This document shows positions 27,952 through 37,613 of a stretch of DNA of 64,000 bases, piece by piece. The notes beneath the pieces were generated by a model, which saw only the letters and a list, made by a program, of their open reading frames with translations, ran no database searches and was not told the DNA's origin. Position numbers and translations under genes: made by a program. The DNA comes from Polynucleobacter meluiroseus (GTDB lineage: Bacteria > Pseudomonadota > Gammaproteobacteria > Burkholderiales > Burkholderiaceae), in the NCBI GenBank assembly GCA_945881875.1, contig CAMCVH010000001.1, positions 496,001-560,000 of the forward strand, in the 5' to 3' direction. Position 1 is the first letter of the stretch. The number at the start of each line of letters is the position of its first letter.

Positions 27952-29499
27952 TTAAATCAATTCAATCTGATATTCTCGGCCGATTTTTTGCCAATCAACT
28001 GATTCCTTTTCAAGACCAAATTGAGTCAGCGGATTGTTCTTAGACCACTCTTTGCCAACTTTGAGTGAAAAGCCCCCTTCAATTTCTCTGACTTCAATAT
28101 CAGGCATGCTCTCATCATCTCGTCTGCGACAAATAACGTGAGCCAACCTCAAACAAAACAACATGCGCCAATCGATATAAGCGGATCCCACAGAGATCTT
28201 TCCAAGCTTACCCGTGTGGCCAAGCAATAGAGCAGCCATTCGCGCTTGATCTAATCTTGAAAATCCAGGCATATCAGCATGAGTGGCAATATAAGCGGAG
28301 TGTTTGTGATAGCCATTATGCGTGATACTTAAACCGATTTCGTGAAGCTTAGCGGCCCAAGAAAGGATGTTCGCATTGTCTTTGCGATCCCCACTTTTAG
28401 GTTTGGGGAATTGATCTAAGAAGTGAACTGCCACCTCACTGACTCTTTTGGCTTGCTGTCTGTCTACACCATAACGCTGCATAAATTGCTCTATAGTCAC
28501 AAATCGCATATCGTGATGTTGGGCTCTTCCCATCAAGTCATAAAGAACACCTAATCTTAAAGCGGCCTCAGTGACTTCCATACGATCGATTTCTAATTCT
28601 TCAAATGCAGCGATCATGATGGCTAAACCGCCAGGTAAGACTGGCTTGCGGTCACCTTTGAGGCCAACCAAATTGGATTGGTCTATGAACTCATTTTCCA
28701 TTAATGCTTTTTTAAGTAGCTGCAGACCTTCTTTGGTGATAACTCCACCAGCACCATTGACCGGTAAATCATGCGGCACGCCATCAAAACCGTTTTGTGC
28801 AATCAGTTCAGCAATCGCTCTGGCAGTTCCTGATGAGCCAATTGCTTGCTTCCAACCCATTTTTTTAAATTGGGATGAAATCGCTTGAATCTCACGTCTT
28901 GCTGCTGTTTGAGCTAGTTTGAAACTATGGGCATCTACCAAACCGTTGGGGAAATACTCTTGGCTATAAGAAACACAGCCGATGTAAAGAGACTCGAGTA
29001 ATTTAGGCTCATAGCCTTCACCAATAATGAACTCTGTGGATCCGCCACCAATATCTAACACAAATCTCTTGCCATCACATGTTGGGGCATCATGCGCTGC
29101 CCCGATATAAATTAATCGAGCTTCCTCTCGGCCAGCAACAACCTCAATGGGGAACCCCAGAAGTTTTTCTGCTTCTTTTATGAAAGTATCTGCGTTACGA
29201 GCCACTCGCAGTGTGTTGGTCGCAACCACCCTTACTTTTTTAGGGTCAAAGTTTCTTAATCTATCGCCAAATCGGTGAAGAGCTTTTAAACCTCTGGCAA
29301 TGGATTTTTCATCTAATCTTTTATCCTCTGTAAGACCAGCTGCCATACGAACTGACTCTCTGAGAGTGTCAATTGGCTGAACCTGAGTCCCTGAAGCTGA
29401 TTTGATCACTCTAGCAATAACCATGCGAAAGCTGTTGGACCCAAGGTCAACTGCGGCTACAAATTCTTCAGTAGGGAGGTTAGGGCTTGTTGATAACAA
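27952..29499 (-). CDS. ppx: Exopolyphosphatase / pppGpp phosphohydrolase
   Basis: Ppx hydrolyses terminal phosphates from polyphosphate and related members act on pppGpp. The 515-residue protein has the actin-like phosphate loops AAVDLGSNSFRMVIARV and VLDIGGGSTEFIIGEG, and a C-terminal HD-like domain (ILSWAAKLHEIGLSITHNGYHKHS). No ATG is available near the N-terminus; the best start is TTG at 29499, giving MLSTSPNLPTEEF. It is divergent from ppk1, with two Pho-like sites between them, pairing polyphosphate synthesis and breakdown. Confidence 0.93.
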   Translation of the reverse strand: MLSTSPNLPTEEFVAAVDLGSNSFRMVIARVIKSASGTQVQPIDTLRESVRMAAGLTEDKRLDEKSIARGLKALHRFGDRLRNFDPKKVRVVATNTLRVARNADTFIKEAEKLLGFPIEVVAGREEARLIYIGAAHDAPTCDGKRFVLDIGGGSTEFIIGEGYEPKLLESLYIGCVSYSQEYFPNGLVDAHSFKLAQTAARREIQAISSQFKKMGWKQAIGSSGTARAIAELIAQNGFDGVPHDLPVNGAGGVITKEGLQLLKKALMENEFIDQSNLVGLKGDRKPVLPGGLAIMIAAFEELEIDRMEVTEAALRLGVLYDLMGRAQHHDMRFVTIEQFMQRYGVDRQQAKRVSEVAVHFLDQFPKPKSGDRKDNANILSWAAKLHEIGLSITHNGYHKHSAYIATHADMPGFSRLDQARMAALLLGHTGKLGKISVGSAYIDWRMLFCLRLAHVICRRRDDESMPDIEVREIEGGFSLKVGKEWSKNNPLTQFGLEKESVDWQKIGREYQIELI

Positions 29500-29549
29500 A
29501 ATATTGCTTTAATTATTTAATTTTATATTTTTTGTAACTTTAACAGATT

Positions 29550-29567
29550 ATGACTTTATTATGACAT
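29550..29567 (-). promoter_or_regulatory. Candidate Pho box for ppx
   Basis: On the minus strand ATGTCAT-AATA-AAGTCAT (29567-29550) gives two PhoB half-sites 11 bp apart, followed by a TATAAA-like -10 about 20 bp on. The site faces ppx. Confidence 0.55.
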
Positions 29568-29593
29568 CATAATTACAATCTAAATTGGCAAAA

Positions 29594-29611
29594 ATGTCAT
29601 ATAGTTGACAT
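29594..29611 (+). promoter_or_regulatory. Candidate Pho box for ppk1
   Basis: ATGTCAT-ATAG-TTGACAT gives two half-sites 11 bp apart facing ppk1, ending 23 bp before its ATG. A GAATAT sequence (29616-29621) could be the -10, which would leave a very short leader. Confidence 0.6.
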
Positions 29612-29634
29612 AATTGAATATCAAACTAAAGGGT

Positions 29635-31719
29635 ATGACTAATAATATTCCATTACTGAACCGCGAACTAGGTGTACTAGAGTTTAATTCCAGAGTACTT
29701 GAGCAGGCTGAAAACCTCAAAACACCTTTGTTAGAGCGCTTGAGATTCGTTTGTATTGTTTCTAGCAACATGGATGAGTTCTTTGAAATCCGCATGTCGG
29801 GCATTAAAGAACATATCAAGAGCAATCCCAAAAGTAAAACTGATGATGGCATGTCTATCTCAGAGGCTTACGATATTGTGGTTGAAAAAGCCCATGCCCT
29901 AGTTGAAAGAAAATATAGGCTTTTAAAAGAGGATATTCTTCCAAAAATTGCAAGACAGGGAGTGACATTCCTCAGCCATGATGAATGGACCGTCGCCCAA
30001 AGAAATTGGGCCAAAGAGTTTTTCAATACGGAACTTGTGCCGCTATTGACACCGATCGCTTTAGATCCAGCGCACCCCTTCCCTAAAGTTATTAATAAGA
30101 GTCTTAACTTTTTTGTAACTTTAGAGGGGGAAGATGCTTTCGGTAGAAGTGCTGAGTTGGCTGTAGTTCAAGCACCGCGCTCATTACCCAGGGTAGTCAT
30201 GATGCCCAAGCATTTGTCAGGGGATACGCAAGGTTTTGTTTTGCTATCTTCATTCATGCTAGCTTTTGTTCCAGAGTTGTTCCAGGGAATGAAAGTCACC
30301 GGCTGCCACCAATTTAGAGTGACTCGCAATTCTGATTTGTTTGTTTCTGAAGACGACATCACCGATTTACGAGCTGCTCTTCAAGGCGAATTACCCTCAC
30401 GCCACTTAGGCGATGCTGTTCGCTTAGAGATCAAGTCTGATATGCCTCAAGCACTAACGTTCTATCTGCTAGAGGTTGAGGATCTTAATCCTCAGGATTG
30501 TTATCGAGTTGATGGTCCAGTCAATTTAGTTCGTTTAGTACAAGTTCCAGATTTAATTGATCGACCAGATCTTAAGTTCCCTGAACACACACCTAAGAAA
30601 TCTGTCACCTTCCATGCTATTAGTGACATTTTTGAGCAACTAGCAAAAGAAGATATTCTTTTGCACCATCCCTATCAAAGCTTTGACCCTGTATTAGAAA
30701 TGCTCAGAGCTGCAGCAAAAGACCCTAAGGTTTTGGCGATCAAACAAACTGTTTATCGAACAGGCGATCAGTCTTTGGTGATGGACGCTTTGATGGAGGC
30801 AGCTCGCAACGGCAAGGAAGTGACCGTTGTAGTTGAGCTATTAGCCAGATTTGATGAGCAAACCAATATCTCATGGGCAGCCAAATTAGAGGCCGTTGGC
30901 GCTCACGTTGTCTACGGTGTCGTTGGCCATAAGTGCCACGCAAAGATGTTACTAGTAGTTCGCAAAGAGGTTATTCCAGGTACTGGTCGCAGAAAAGATA
31001 AAACTGTTCTCAAACGTTATGCTCATTTAGGTACTGGTAACTACCACCCTAAAACAGCCAAGCTCTATAGTGACTTCGGCTTGATGACCTCTAACCCTGA
31101 GATTTGTGAAGACATGCACCATGTCTTTATGCAACTCACAGGTACAGGTCATAGAACTGATCTTAAGAAATTATGGCAGTCTCCCTTTACGATGCATAAA
31201 GAATTAATAGCTCATATTCAGGCAGAAGCTACAGCTGCTAAAGCTGGTAAAAAAGCTAACATCATCGCCAAGATGAATGCATTGCTCGAGCCCACAATTA
31301 TTCAAGAGCTTTATAAAGCGTCGCAAGCTGGCGTTAAGATCGAGTTGATTATTCGAGGCGTTTGCGCACTTAAGCCAGGCGTGCCAGGTTTATCAGACAA
31401 TATCAAAGTAAGATCAATCATCGGTCGCTTCTTAGAACACCACCGTATTTATTATTTCTATGCCAATGGTGAAGAGACTTTGTATCTTTCATCTGCTGAC
31501 TGGATGGATCGCAACCTATTCCGTCGTGTAGAGGTGGCTTTCCCAGTTCTTGATAAGAAACTAAAAGCGCGCGTGATTAAAGAAGGTTTGAGAATGCTTC
31601 TTAAAGACAACTCTACGGCATGGCAAATGAATTCTGAGGGTGCCTATGCTCAAGTGAAGCCAAGGGCAGGAACTGTGCCCTTCATTGGTCAAAAAGAATT
31701 AGTTAAGCTTTTGGCTTGA
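29635..31719 (+). CDS. ppk1: Polyphosphate kinase 1
   Basis: Ppk1 makes polyphosphate from ATP reversibly. The 694-residue protein has the N-terminal domain NRELGVLEFNSRVLEQA, the SSNMDEFFEIR segment, and the two phospholipase-D-like domains with HHPYQSFDPVLEML, KQTVYRTG, GHKCHAKMLLVV (the autophosphorylated histidine region), LGTGNYHPKTAKLYSDFG and LEHHRIYYF. ATG at 29635 is preceded closely by AAAGGG; an in-frame TTG lies 21 bp upstream. Its 3' end overlaps the convergent phoR by 21 bp. Confidence 0.95.
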   Translation: MTNNIPLLNRELGVLEFNSRVLEQAENLKTPLLERLRFVCIVSSNMDEFFEIRMSGIKEHIKSNPKSKTDDGMSISEAYDIVVEKAHALVERKYRLLKEDILPKIARQGVTFLSHDEWTVAQRNWAKEFFNTELVPLLTPIALDPAHPFPKVINKSLNFFVTLEGEDAFGRSAELAVVQAPRSLPRVVMMPKHLSGDTQGFVLLSSFMLAFVPELFQGMKVTGCHQFRVTRNSDLFVSEDDITDLRAALQGELPSRHLGDAVRLEIKSDMPQALTFYLLEVEDLNPQDCYRVDGPVNLVRLVQVPDLIDRPDLKFPEHTPKKSVTFHAISDIFEQLAKEDILLHHPYQSFDPVLEMLRAAAKDPKVLAIKQTVYRTGDQSLVMDALMEAARNGKEVTVVVELLARFDEQTNISWAAKLEAVGAHVVYGVVGHKCHAKMLLVVRKEVIPGTGRRKDKTVLKRYAHLGTGNYHPKTAKLYSDFGLMTSNPEICEDMHHVFMQLTGTGHRTDLKKLWQSPFTMHKELIAHIQAEATAAKAGKKANIIAKMNALLEPTIIQELYKASQAGVKIELIIRGVCALKPGVPGLSDNIKVRSIIGRFLEHHRIYYFYANGEETLYLSSADWMDRNLFRRVEVAFPVLDKKLKARVIKEGLRMLLKDNSTAWQMNSEGAYAQVKPRAGTVPFIGQKELVKLLA

Positions 31720-33021
31720 ACTCATAGCTGAGCTTAAGCGTAGCTTAGTCAGAGTCAGAGAAAACCGACTGCCCTGACCTAGAACAGATTGAATTTTAAG
31801 ATCACCTTGATGGCGACTGATCACATGTTTCACAATCGCCATACCTAAGCCTGTACCACCAGTTTCTCTAGAGCGGCTGCGATCAATTCTATAAAAACGT
31901 TCTGTTAAGCGCGGGATATGCTCCTCAGCAATACCAGGACCGGTATCGGTCACTGAGAACTCAGCACCACTATCAGTATCTTCCCAAACAACATCGATCT
32001 TGCCACCCTCTGGTGTGTAGCGCACGGCATTAAAAACCAAGTTGCTAAATGCTGAATACATCTCAGACTCATCACCCAAGATATTTTTATCAGTTTTGTT
32101 CTCAAAAGTAATTTGATGATGCCCCTGAGATAAGCCCTCGGCATCAACTTTCAATCGCGCAAATAGCATGCTCATATTGAAAGCTTGAGAAATCGGCGGC
32201 TCAGGATTACCCTCTAGCTTAGCCAAAGTTAATAGATCATCTACGAGAGTTTTCATGCGCCCTGTTTGAGTATTCATCAACTCAAGATAACGCTCTCTAT
32301 CTTCTGGACTTGGGTTGAGCTCTTGAACTGTTTCTAAAAATCCAGACAGTACAGTTAATGGTGTTTTTAACTCGTGTGAGACGTTTGCGACAAAGTCTCG
32401 CCTCATGGCGTCAGTCTTTTCAATTTGAGAAACATCTTGCGACAAAATGAGTTTTTGTTTATCACCGTAAGGAAATATCTGAACATCCAATGTGTATTCT
32501 TCAAATAGACCCATATTGGTCAATCGAATCGGATCACGATAATTTTGGCGAACAATGTATTGAACAAAAGCTGGCTTACGCAAAATATGGGTGATTCTTT
32601 GCAAAGCATCACGTCTGGCATTCAATCCAAAGTGAGAGCCAGCAATCGCATTACACCATTCCATTTGATCATCTTCATTCAGCATCACAACACCACTAGG
32701 CGATGCCTGAATCGCTTGAATAAAACGTTGATGTTGTTGCTCAACATCGATCACTTGATCGCGCCAAGCTCTGGTTAACTTATGAAGTCTGTAATAGATT
32801 TCACCCCAAATACCCATGGCTCGGGGTATATCGTCATATTTTGGAGTTAGCAGTATTTTTGATAATTTGGAAGCATGCCAAATTTGATAAGTTAACAAAA
32901 TTGATAAGCAAATAACTGCCGTTACCCAACCAGCAGTACTGCTGATCACTTTGCTAACAAGCCATGCCAAAAGGAAGACACCGATTGCAGTAGTAATTAA
33001 ACGGGTTTGAATGGACAACAT
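31699..33021 (-). CDS. phoR: Phosphate regulon sensor histidine kinase PhoR
   Basis: The membrane sensor kinase that phosphorylates PhoB under phosphate limitation and is held inactive by Pst-PhoU. The 440-residue protein has two N-terminal membrane segments with almost no periplasmic loop, a PAS domain (about 100-195), the H box RRDFVANVSHELKTPLTVLSGF, and the ATPase boxes SNLVFNAVRYTPEGG, DTGPGIAEEHI and TGGTGLGMAIVKHV. It is separated from phoB by 381 bp that hold a small plus-strand ORF, an unusual spacing, since phoB and phoR normally adjoin. Confidence 0.95.
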   Translation of the reverse strand: MLSIQTRLITTAIGVFLLAWLVSKVISSTAGWVTAVICLSILLTYQIWHASKLSKILLTPKYDDIPRAMGIWGEIYYRLHKLTRAWRDQVIDVEQQHQRFIQAIQASPSGVVMLNEDDQMEWCNAIAGSHFGLNARRDALQRITHILRKPAFVQYIVRQNYRDPIRLTNMGLFEEYTLDVQIFPYGDKQKLILSQDVSQIEKTDAMRRDFVANVSHELKTPLTVLSGFLETVQELNPSPEDRERYLELMNTQTGRMKTLVDDLLTLAKLEGNPEPPISQAFNMSMLFARLKVDAEGLSQGHHQITFENKTDKNILGDESEMYSAFSNLVFNAVRYTPEGGKIDVVWEDTDSGAEFSVTDTGPGIAEEHIPRLTERFYRIDRSRSRETGGTGLGMAIVKHVISRHQGDLKIQSVLGQGSRFSLTLTKLRLSSAMSSSQKLN

Positions 33022-33091
33022 AGGTGATATCTTAACAAGGCTTTGTAAGATTCAAAAAAATTCAAAAAAAGTACTTCAGATTGTCAAATTT

Positions 33092-33109
33092 GATCGATAC
33101 GATTCGATC
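33092..33109. promoter_or_regulatory. Inverted repeat GATCGA-N6-TCGATC between phoR and small ORF
   Basis: A perfect 6-bp inverted repeat with a 6-bp spacer lies 70 bp upstream of phoR and directly before the AAGGAG of the small plus-strand ORF. It may be an operator. A TTGTCAAA sequence just before it (33081-33088) resembles one PhoB half-site, but no second unit sits 11 bp away. Confidence 0.35.
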
Positions 33110-33124
33110 TCTAAGGAGTTAACT

Positions 33125-33331
33125 TTGACATATATGATAATTAGTAAATCTACCATCCATCAAGATCCGATTGAGGCTAACCAAGCCAGCTTGGAGCAGT
33201 CTCAAAGTGATCACATGACCTTCTCCGAAGAGAAATTCAAACAAGATTTAATTTATTACGCTTTTTTGATTACAAGCTCGAAATATCTCGAAGTTTCATA
33301 TCTTCCAAAAAGATTTTCGGAAGAAGATTGA
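33125..33331 (+). CDS. Small hypothetical protein between phoR and phoB
   Basis: I do not recognise this protein. A TTG start at 33125 is placed 6 nt after a perfect AAGGAG; it gives 68 residues beginning MTYMIISKSTIHQDPIEANQ in outline and ending PKRFSEED. It is hydrophilic except for a short stretch (LIYYAFLITSS), has no Cys and no signal peptide. ATG at 33134 is a second possible start. It lies on the strand opposite phoB and phoR and is flanked by an inverted repeat and an AT-rich hairpin. The good ribosome site favours a real gene; lack of homology evidence keeps confidence modest. Confidence 0.45.
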   Translation: MTYMIISKSTIHQDPIEANQASLEQSQSDHMTFSEEKFKQDLIYYAFLITSSKYLEVSYLPKRFSEED

Positions 33332-33365
33332 TTCTATTTTTGGAAGTTGGTAAATGACATTGCTA

Positions 33366-33395
33366 AATACTTAACTAAATCATTAATTAAGTATT
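33366..33395. terminator. AT-rich hairpin between the small ORF and phoB
   Basis: AATACTTAA (33366-33374) and TTAAGTATT (33387-33395) form a perfect 9-bp stem around a 12-nt loop, after the small ORF and 8 bp beyond the phoB stop. There is no T run, so it may be a weak terminator or 3'-end stabiliser rather than a classic terminator. Confidence 0.4.
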
Positions 33396-33402
33396 CAGAT
33401 AT

Positions 33403-34113
33403 TTAGGCTAGCACAGGGCTCTTGGTAAGACGGTAACCGCTGCCACGAACTGTTTCTATTAAGTTCTGGCACTCAGCAGGTGCTAAAGAGGCTCTGAGAC
33501 GCTTGATATGGACGTCTACAGTTCTTTCTTCAACGAACACATGATCACCCCATACTTTGTCTAAAAGCTGGCCACGAGAGTGGACACGCTCAGGGTGCGT
33601 CATTAAGAAATGAAGTAATCTAAATTCAGTGGGGCCCAAATCTAAGGTCACGTCACTCGTACCATTAGTAGCTGTAACGCGGTGAGACACTGGATCAAGT
33701 TTTAAATGATTCACTTGAACCATCTCATCCGCCAATTGCGGTGCTCTTCTTCTGAGAACAGCTTTAATTCTAGCAACCAGCTCTTTGGGTGAGAAAGGCT
33801 TAGTCATGTAATCATCAGCACCAGACTCAAGACCAGCAATCTTATCCATCTCTTCACCTCTTGCTGTTAGCAAGATAATTGGAATGTCTTTGGTCCGCTC
33901 ATTGCTGCGTAGTTCTTTAGCGAACTGTATGCCTGACTTACCAGGAAGCATCCAGTCGAGCACTACCAAATCTGGCAATACCTCTTTCATCAACTGTGAT
34001 GCCTGATCAGTCTGAAAAGCCCTGATCGGCATAAATCCAGCATGACTCAAATTAACAGCAATTAGTTCTGCTATCGAAGGTTCATCTTCAACGATGAGTA
34101 TGCTACTTGCCAT
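33403..34113 (-). CDS. phoB: Phosphate regulon response regulator PhoB
   Basis: An OmpR-family regulator that binds Pho boxes. The receiver domain has the acidic pair ED at residues 9-10, the phospho-acceptor Asp53 in VVLDWMLPG, T in LLTARG and K in MTKPFSPKEL; the C-terminal winged helix holds LDLGPTEFRLLHFLMTHPERVHSRGQLLDKVWG. At 236 residues it is standard. It starts 2 bp after phoU ends, so it belongs to the pst-phoU-phoB transcript. It is the presumed reader of the Pho boxes listed in this window. Confidence 0.97.
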   Translation of the reverse strand: MASSILIVEDEPSIAELIAVNLSHAGFMPIRAFQTDQASQLMKEVLPDLVVLDWMLPGKSGIQFAKELRSNERTKDIPIILLTARGEEMDKIAGLESGADDYMTKPFSPKELVARIKAVLRRRAPQLADEMVQVNHLKLDPVSHRVTATNGTSDVTLDLGPTEFRLLHFLMTHPERVHSRGQLLDKVWGDHVFVEERTVDVHIKRLRASLAPAECQNLIETVRGSGYRLTKSPVLA

Positions 34114-34115
34114 AA

Positions 34116-34820
34116 TTAGTTATTTGCCTCTTGTGATAACTGATCATGAGGAAGATGGCGAACATCAGTACCCTTAACGATATAGATAACAAATTCAGCA
34201 ATATTCTTGGCATGGTCACCAATACGCTCGACGGCTTTAGCAATAAACAACATATCTAACGCTACAGAAATCGTGCGTGGATCTTCAGCCATGTAACTCA
34301 CTAGCTTACGAACAAAAGCTCTGAACTCATCGTCAATTTCTTTATCCTCGTAGACAACTTCAACTGCAGTCTTGGTGTCTAACCTAGCGAAACAATCCAA
34401 GCTACGGCGTAACAATGAAACGGCCATCTGACCTGACAAGCGGATCTCTGCCACGTTAATGCCATGAGATGCACTGTCCTCTAGAATATGTTTTGTTCTT
34501 CTTGCGATGCGGTCAGCTTCATCACCAGCACGCTCTAAGTTAGTGATAGCCTTTGAAATAGCCATGACCAAGCGTAAGTCGCGAGCTGTTGGTTGGCGGC
34601 GTGCAATGAGCTCGGTACACATAGAGTCGATTTCGATTTCAAAATCATTGACTTCACTCTCACGTGCCATGACTTGATCAGCTAAGTCACCGTCTAAGTT
34701 AGCAAAAGCACGCATCGCTGTAGCGACCTGTGACTCAACTACTCCACCCATCTCTAGTAACTTGCCGCATACTGAGTTGAGATCATTATCAAATTGTGAC
34801 GATAAGTGTTTATCTGGCAT
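34116..34820 (-). CDS. phoU: Phosphate signalling protein PhoU
   Basis: PhoU links the Pst transporter to PhoR and keeps the Pho response off when phosphate is plentiful. The 234-residue protein has two three-helix PhoU repeats, with metal-binding E/D clusters such as NLERAGDEADRIAR and KAVERIGDHAKNIAEF at equivalent places. It is the family's usual length. It lies between pstB (40 bp) and phoB (2 bp). Confidence 0.96.
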   Translation of the reverse strand: MPDKHLSSQFDNDLNSVCGKLLEMGGVVESQVATAMRAFANLDGDLADQVMARESEVNDFEIEIDSMCTELIARRQPTARDLRLVMAISKAITNLERAGDEADRIARRTKHILEDSASHGINVAEIRLSGQMAVSLLRRSLDCFARLDTKTAVEVVYEDKEIDDEFRAFVRKLVSYMAEDPRTISVALDMLFIAKAVERIGDHAKNIAEFVIYIVKGTDVRHLPHDQLSQEANN

Positions 34821-34860
34821 TTCTTTCTCCTAATTCTTACTTAATAGCTTGGCTATTTAA

Positions 34861-35649
34861 TTAACCGAAGCGGCCGGTAATGTAGTCTTCTGTTTCTTTA
34901 CGTTTTGGCTTAACAAAAATTTCATCAGTTTTACCAAATTCAACCATTTCACCCAAATACATATAAGCAGTGAAGTCAGAAACACGAGCTGCTTGTTGCA
35001 TGTTATGCGTAACAATGGCAATCGTATAGTCTTTCTTTAGCTCGTGAACCAATTCTTCAACTTTTGCAGTTGAAATAGGGTCCAAAGCAGATGTTGGCTC
35101 GTCTAATAACAAGATGGATGGTTTAACTGAAACGCCACGTGCAATACATAAACGCTGCTGCTGACCACCAGACAATGACAAACCACTTTGATTCAACTTG
35201 TCTTTAACTTCGCCCCACAAGGCAGCTTTAGTCAATGACCACTCAACTCGCTCATCCATCTCTGCGCGAGATAAAGACTCATATAAGTTAACGCCAAATG
35301 CGATGTTGTCATAAATGGACATCGGGAACGGTGTTGGCTTTTGGAAAATCATACCGATTCTTGATCTCAACAAGTTCAAGTCTTGTTTAGGATCAAGGAT
35401 GTTGTTTTCGTAAAAATTGATTTCGCCTTCAGCACGCTGACCAGGATATAGGTCATACATGCGATTTAAAGTACGCAACAAAGTTGATTTACCACAACCA
35501 GAAGGTCCGATAAATGCCGTGACGTGTTTTTCGGCAATATCTAAGTTAACATTTTTAAGACCTAAAAAAGTACCATAGTAGAAATTTAGATTTCTAATTT
35601 CTAAAGCACTTTTAAGACCAGTTGGCGTATTTTGATTTGTGTCTGTCAT
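34861..35649 (-). CDS. pstB: Phosphate ABC transporter ATP-binding protein PstB
   Basis: The ATPase of the high-affinity phosphate importer. Visible are Walker [10 protein letters not shown], the Q-loop in [21 protein letters not shown] (split family signature), the ABC signature LSGGQQQR, Walker [14 protein letters not shown] and the switch histidine in [14 protein letters not shown]. 262 residues, standard. It follows pstA by 49 bp in pstSCAB-phoU-phoB. Confidence 0.97.
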   Translation of the reverse strand: MTDTNQNTPTGLKSALEIRNLNFYYGTFLGLKNVNLDIAEKHVTAFIGPSGCGKSTLLRTLNRMYDLYPGQRAEGEINFYENNILDPKQDLNLLRSRIGMIFQKPTPFPMSIYDNIAFGVNLYESLSRAEMDERVEWSLTKAALWGEVKDKLNQSGLSLSGGQQQRLCIARGVSVKPSILLLDEPTSALDPISTAKVEELVHELKKDYTIAIVTHNMQQAARVSDFTAYMYLGEMVEFGKTDEIFVKPKRKETEDYITGRFG

Positions 35650-35698
35650 AGTTTTTCCTTGGGAGGTTTGTACGTACTTGTACTTCTCGCTTATTTAC

Positions 35699-36562
35699 TT
35701 ATCCTTGAACTTTCTCTCTAAACACCACACGTGTGATGATGTTTAAGCTGAGAACTACTAATGTGATGAGCAATGCTCCGCCCCAGGCTAGATCCACCCA
35801 ATTGTCATAGGGGCTCATAGCGAACTGGAAAATGACCACTGGCAAGTTAGCCATTGGTGCATTCATATTGGTTGAGAAGAATTGGTTGTTAAGGGCAGTG
35901 AACAACAATGGAGCTGTTTCACCACTCACACGAGCAACCGCTAAAAGAATACCGGTAATCACACCGCTTCTAGCTGCTGTTAATGTCACGCTGTAAGCAA
36001 CTTTCCATCTTGGTGCGCCCAATGCATAAGCTGCCTCACGCAAACTGATAGGCACCAATTGCAACATATTTTCTGTTGTTCTGACGACTACCGGTATGGC
36101 AATTAATGACAGTGCAACCGTACCAGCCCAACCAGAGAAATGTTGTACTTGGGCCACAATCACTGCGTAAACAAACAGACCAATCACAATCGATGGTGCT
36201 GACAACATGATGTCATTAACAAAACGAGTGATTGAAGCAATTTTACTGCTCGCACCATATTCAGAAAGATAGATACCAGCCAAGATACCAATCGGTGTAC
36301 TGATCAATGTACAACTCAGCACAATCATCAAGCTACCAACGATCGCATTAGCCAAGCCACCACCGTCAGAGCCTGGCGCTGGAGTACTTTGTGTAAACAT
36401 ATTGAGATCAATGGCTGAGAATCCTTTAACAAATAAGATACTCAAAATCCATAAAAGGAACACCATGCCTAAAAGCATAGCCGACATGGATAAGAAAAGA
36501 CCAACTTGATTACTGCGCTTACGTTTTGCGTATAAGCCAGGGTTTTTAATTTCAATCATCAT
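35699..36562 (-). CDS. pstA: Phosphate ABC transporter permease PstA
   Basis: One of the two membrane subunits of the Pst importer, 287 residues with six membrane segments. It has the periplasmic-side segment [20 protein letters not shown] and the ABC-coupling loop [19 protein letters not shown] (EAA motif). The start overlaps the pstC stop by 4 bp (ATGA); a second ATG follows at once. Substrate is inorganic phosphate, with arsenate as a known adventitious substrate of this transporter family. Confidence 0.95.
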   Translation of the reverse strand: MMIEIKNPGLYAKRKRSNQVGLFLSMSAMLLGMVFLLWILSILFVKGFSAIDLNMFTQSTPAPGSDGGGLANAIVGSLMIVLSCTLISTPIGILAGIYLSEYGASSKIASITRFVNDIMLSAPSIVIGLFVYAVIVAQVQHFSGWAGTVALSLIAIPVVVRTTENMLQLVPISLREAAYALGAPRWKVAYSVTLTAARSGVITGILLAVARVSGETAPLLFTALNNQFFSTNMNAPMANLPVVIFQFAMSPYDNWVDLAWGGALLITLVVLSLNIITRVVFREKVQG

Positions 36563-37545
36563 GTTTTCTTTCCTTGTCCAGCTTCCATTCTTGCAAGCAT
36601 TAATTTTGCTAGGGCTAAAACCACAAAAGTAATAATGAACAATGCAAGACCTAATGCAAAGAGTGATGAGTAATGTAAGCCCGGCTCAGCTTCGCCGAAC
36701 TCATTAGCCAATGTGGACGCAATCGAGTTACCAGGTGCAAACAATGAAGCGGATAACTTGTGTGCATTACCAATCACAAAAGTCACAGCCATGGTTTCGC
36801 CTAAGGCTCTACCTAGGCCTAACATCACGCCACCGATAACGCCTGTTTTGGTATATGGCAGAACAATTTTGTTAACTACTTCCCATGTTGTGCAGCCCAT
36901 ACCATAAGCAGATTCTTTCAAGATGGGCGGCACAATTTCGAAAACATCTCGCATCACAGATGCAATAAATGGCAAGATCATCATGGCTAAAATAAGACCC
37001 GCACACAAGATACCAATACCATTGAAAGCGCCAGTAAACAAGTAACTTAATCCGGGTACTTGACCAAGAGTGTTAGCTAATCCTGGCTGAACATACTCAG
37101 CAAACAATGGCGCAAAAATAAATAAACCGAACATACCGTAAATAATAGAAGGTACAGCGGCAAGCAACTCAACCGCTGTTCCGAGAGGTCTTCTTAATTG
37201 AGCCGGGCACGTCTCAGTTAAAAAGACAGCAATACCAAAACTCAAAGGGACAGCTATCAATAGCGCTATGAGTGCAGTAACTACGGTACCGAAAATAGCA
37301 ATCAAACCACCGAATTGATTATTAATAATGTCCCATTCAATCGTGAAAAAGAAACCCAATCCAAATTCACGTAAAGCAGGCCATGCACTAATAATCAAAG
37401 AAATAATGATGCCGATCAGAGCAAACAGCACTGTCATGGCAAAAAATAAAGTTGACTTGTGGAAGATGAAGTCTTGAATTCTTTGTCTCTTCAGAATTCT
37501 TTCAGCTTGCGGTGTCAACATGTCAGATAACTGACTGGTATCCAT
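36559..37545 (-). CDS. pstC: Phosphate ABC transporter permease PstC
   Basis: The partner permease of PstA. The 328-residue protein has an N-terminal cytoplasmic stretch, about six membrane segments and the EAA loop [23 protein letters not shown]. The family segment [19 protein letters not shown] is present. It is coupled to pstA by a 4-bp overlap and follows pstS by 68 bp, a gap without a clear terminator. Confidence 0.95.
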   Translation of the reverse strand: MDTSQLSDMLTPQAERILKRQRIQDFIFHKSTLFFAMTVLFALIGIIISLIISAWPALREFGLGFFFTIEWDIINNQFGGLIAIFGTVVTALIALLIAVPLSFGIAVFLTETCPAQLRRPLGTAVELLAAVPSIIYGMFGLFIFAPLFAEYVQPGLANTLGQVPGLSYLFTGAFNGIGILCAGLILAMMILPFIASVMRDVFEIVPPILKESAYGMGCTTWEVVNKIVLPYTKTGVIGGVMLGLGRALGETMAVTFVIGNAHKLSASLFAPGNSIASTLANEFGEAEPGLHYSSLFALGLALFIITFVVLALAKLMLARMEAGQGKKT

Positions 37546-37613
37546 ATATATCCTAGTATTAAAGAAAATAGCTCTTACGAGCTATTTCCTATATTTACTC
37601 AACAACTAACTAA

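Noticed and set aside
33045-33070. Tandem ATTCAAAAAAA repeats before phoR
   Set aside because: Two copies of a low-complexity A-rich word; expected by chance in AT-rich DNA.
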